Shown here piece by piece: positions 23,662-24,828 of a DNA stretch of 24,828 nucleotides. Position 1 is the stretch's first letter. Every line of letters starts with the position of its first letter. A program made the position numbers and the translations under genes. This DNA is from Legionellales bacterium UBA5158 (GTDB taxonomy: Bacteria; Pseudomonadota; Gammaproteobacteria; DSM-16500). Under the pieces are notes generated by a model, which saw nothing but the letters and a program-made list of their open reading frames with translations, ran no database searches and was not told the origin of the DNA. The DNA lies in assembly GCA_002413665.1 (NCBI GenBank), contig DHXK01000115.1, forward strand, positions 72,771 to 97,598, read 5' to 3'.

Positions 23662-24234
23662 GTGAACATTAATCTAAAAACAGGCTTATTAGTACCCGCA
23701 AGGTATGCCGTCTCAGCACACTGTAACGCCCGCCCTGATCCTCAACTCATTGATATGATTGTGATTCATGGGATTAGTTTGCCTCCTGGCGAGTTTGGAG
23801 GTGATGCGATAGAGAATTTCTTTTGCGGGAAGTTGGATCACTCTTTGCACCCTAGTTTTGCCGATATTGCCGCTCTTCAGGTATCTGCACACCTATTAAT
23901 TAATAGAATGGGCCTGATTACACAATTTGTGCCTTTTACCCAGCGCGCCTGGCATGCTGGAGTTTCATCTTTCAAAGATAAAACAGGTTGTAATGACTTT
24001 TCAGTGGGAATTGAGTTAGAAGGAACCGATAATATCCCTTATGAAAAAGCCCAATACCAGCAGCTTGCTCAGTGTGTGCAGGCTCTGCAATCGGCTTATC
24101 CTTTAATTACCCGAGACCGTATTGCTGGACATTCAGATATTGCACCTGGACGAAAAACAGATCCAGGCCCATCATTTGATTGGGCTTATTTTGATTGTCT
24201 ATTATTGGCAGGATGTCATAATCTAATAAAGTAA
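23662..24234 (+). CDS. ampD: 1,6-anhydro-N-acetylmuramyl-L-alanine amidase AmpD
   Basis: AmpD is a cytosolic zinc amidase that removes the stem peptide from anhydro-muropeptides during peptidoglycan recycling. In species with AmpR/AmpC its loss raises beta-lactamase expression; neither gene is in this window. The protein is 190 residues. Zinc ligands H36 (VIHGISLPPGEFGG), H157 (AGHSDIAPGRKTDPGP) and D167 are present, as are catalytic K165 and the Glu in VGIELEG (~118). The start is GTG at 23662, with GGAAAG upstream; a nearer ATG at 23648 is out of frame and stops at once. It is followed 35 bp later by ampE, the conserved pairing. Confidence 0.96.
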   Translation: MNINLKTGLLVPARYAVSAHCNARPDPQLIDMIVIHGISLPPGEFGGDAIENFFCGKLDHSLHPSFADIAALQVSAHLLINRMGLITQFVPFTQRAWHAGVSSFKDKTGCNDFSVGIELEGTDNIPYEKAQYQQLAQCVQALQSAYPLITRDRIAGHSDIAPGRKTDPGPSFDWAYFDCLLLAGCHNLIK

Positions 24235-24269
24235 TTTTCAGACTCATTTTTACGGATAAAAGGTGGTGT

Positions 24270-24828
24270 ATGACATTTATCATTACGTTAATCGCGCTCA
24301 TTATTGAAAGATTTTTTGATTGGAGCCACGTGCGCCAGTGGCATTGGTTTACAACATATCAAGCTTGGCTGGTCACACGTGTAAGTCGATTACATCCCTA
24401 CTTAGCTCTTCTCGTGTGTGTGTTACCCCCTTTGTTAGTAGTAGGCTTGTTAGATCTTTTATTGTCAGATGCGTTTTATTTGGTAAAATTAATTTTTGAC
24501 ACAGGTATTTTGATATATTGCTTAGGTCCTAATAATTTTTGGGCACAAGTTTATGCTTGTATCAAAGTGTTGCATAACGAAGACCCTCAAGTTGCGATGG
24601 CCAGCGCACAAAAATTATTTGGCATCACCTTGGATGAGAACCCACTGACTTTTCATACACTCTTCACTAATGCTATTTTTATTGAAGCAAATCGTCGAGT
24701 TTTTGCCGTTTTTTTCTGGTTTGTTCTCTTGGGTCCAGTAGGGGCGATGTTATATAGACTGATTGATTTGTGTAAATTAAGAAGTATTCCTGCGAAGTTT
24801 GCTGCAACTCAAATGCAGGGTATTTTAG
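24270..24828 (+). CDS. ampE: AmpE-like inner-membrane regulatory protein (3'-truncated by window edge)
   Basis: The frame starts MTFIITLIALIIERFFDWSHVRQWHWF at ATG 24270, with AGGTGG just upstream, and stays open for 186 codons to the window end, so it is missed by a search for complete reading frames. Hydrophobic segments lie near residues 2-13, 46-70 and 144-165. The short LIALIIERF start and the asymmetric membrane topology fit AmpE (about 284 residues in E. coli), and the position after ampD supports it. AmpE has been proposed as a sensory membrane partner in beta-lactamase induction, but its molecular role is unclear. About a third of the protein is missing here. Confidence 0.85.
   Translation, partial: MTFIITLIALIIERFFDWSHVRQWHWFTTYQAWLVTRVSRLHPYLALLVCVLPPLLVVGLLDLLLSDAFYLVKLIFDTGILIYCLGPNNFWAQVYACIKVLHNEDPQVAMASAQKLFGITLDENPLTFHTLFTNAIFIEANRRVFAVFFWFVLLGPVGAMLYRLIDLCKLRSIPAKFAATQMQGIL

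Noticed and set aside
1..24828. CRISPR arrays, tRNA or rRNA genes, insertion sequences, prophage
   Set aside because: No regularly spaced repeats, cloverleaf-like segments, transposase or integrase motifs were seen by eye in any intergenic stretch; tRNAscan and Infernal could confirm this.

Overview
The window reads as a chromosomal segment of a low-GC gammaproteobacterium. MurA, IbaG, AmpD/AmpE, RNase T, thymidine kinase and an ArnB-type aminotransferase all resemble gammaproteobacterial versions. The short PutA, the LbtU-like porins and the TPR/ankyrin proteins suggest a host-associated member of Legionellales (Legionella, Coxiella or Berkiella relatives). That placement is an inference from gene content. 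No rRNA, tRNA, CRISPR array, transposase or phage gene was seen.

Layout. (1) Positions 2-829: a minus-strand AAA/DUF4143-type ATPase cut by the window edge, preceded by a striking palindromic operator-like region. (2) 997-9416: four minus-strand genes that look like one transcription unit. In transcription order they are putA (proline to glutamate), a Kef-type antiporter membrane domain that overlaps the putA stop codon by one base, a 1010-residue protein joining TPR repeats to a poly(A)-polymerase/CCA-transferase-type head domain, and a zinc-type CDF exporter. (3) 9487-10104: rnt (RNase T), divergent from putA across 70 bp. (4) 10254-14621: three tandem paralogous outer-membrane beta-barrel proteins, each with its own terminator; two share duplicated upstream blocks. 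(5) 14919-15524: a 2-Cys peroxiredoxin. (6) 15747-18583, plus strand: an ArnB-like aminotransferase, a stand-alone ArnA-dehydrogenase-like UDP-sugar enzyme and thymidine kinase. (7) 18738-21009, minus strand: an ankyrin plus helical-repeat protein and a secreted pentapeptide-repeat protein. (8) 21158-22678: ibaG-murA, the arrangement also found in E. coli. (9) 22750-23550: an unrecognised protein. (10) 23662 to the end: ampD and a truncated ampE.

How the genes fit together. The housekeeping part covers peptidoglycan synthesis and recycling (murA, ampD, ampE), nucleotide salvage (tdk), RNA maturation (rnt), amino-acid catabolism (putA) and peroxide defence. The accessory part is a surface and host-interaction set: tandem porins, a UDP-sugar pair, repeat-rich proteins and the TPR-nucleotidyltransferase fusion. 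The fusion protein and the operator-like palindrome at 831-894 are the least ordinary items.
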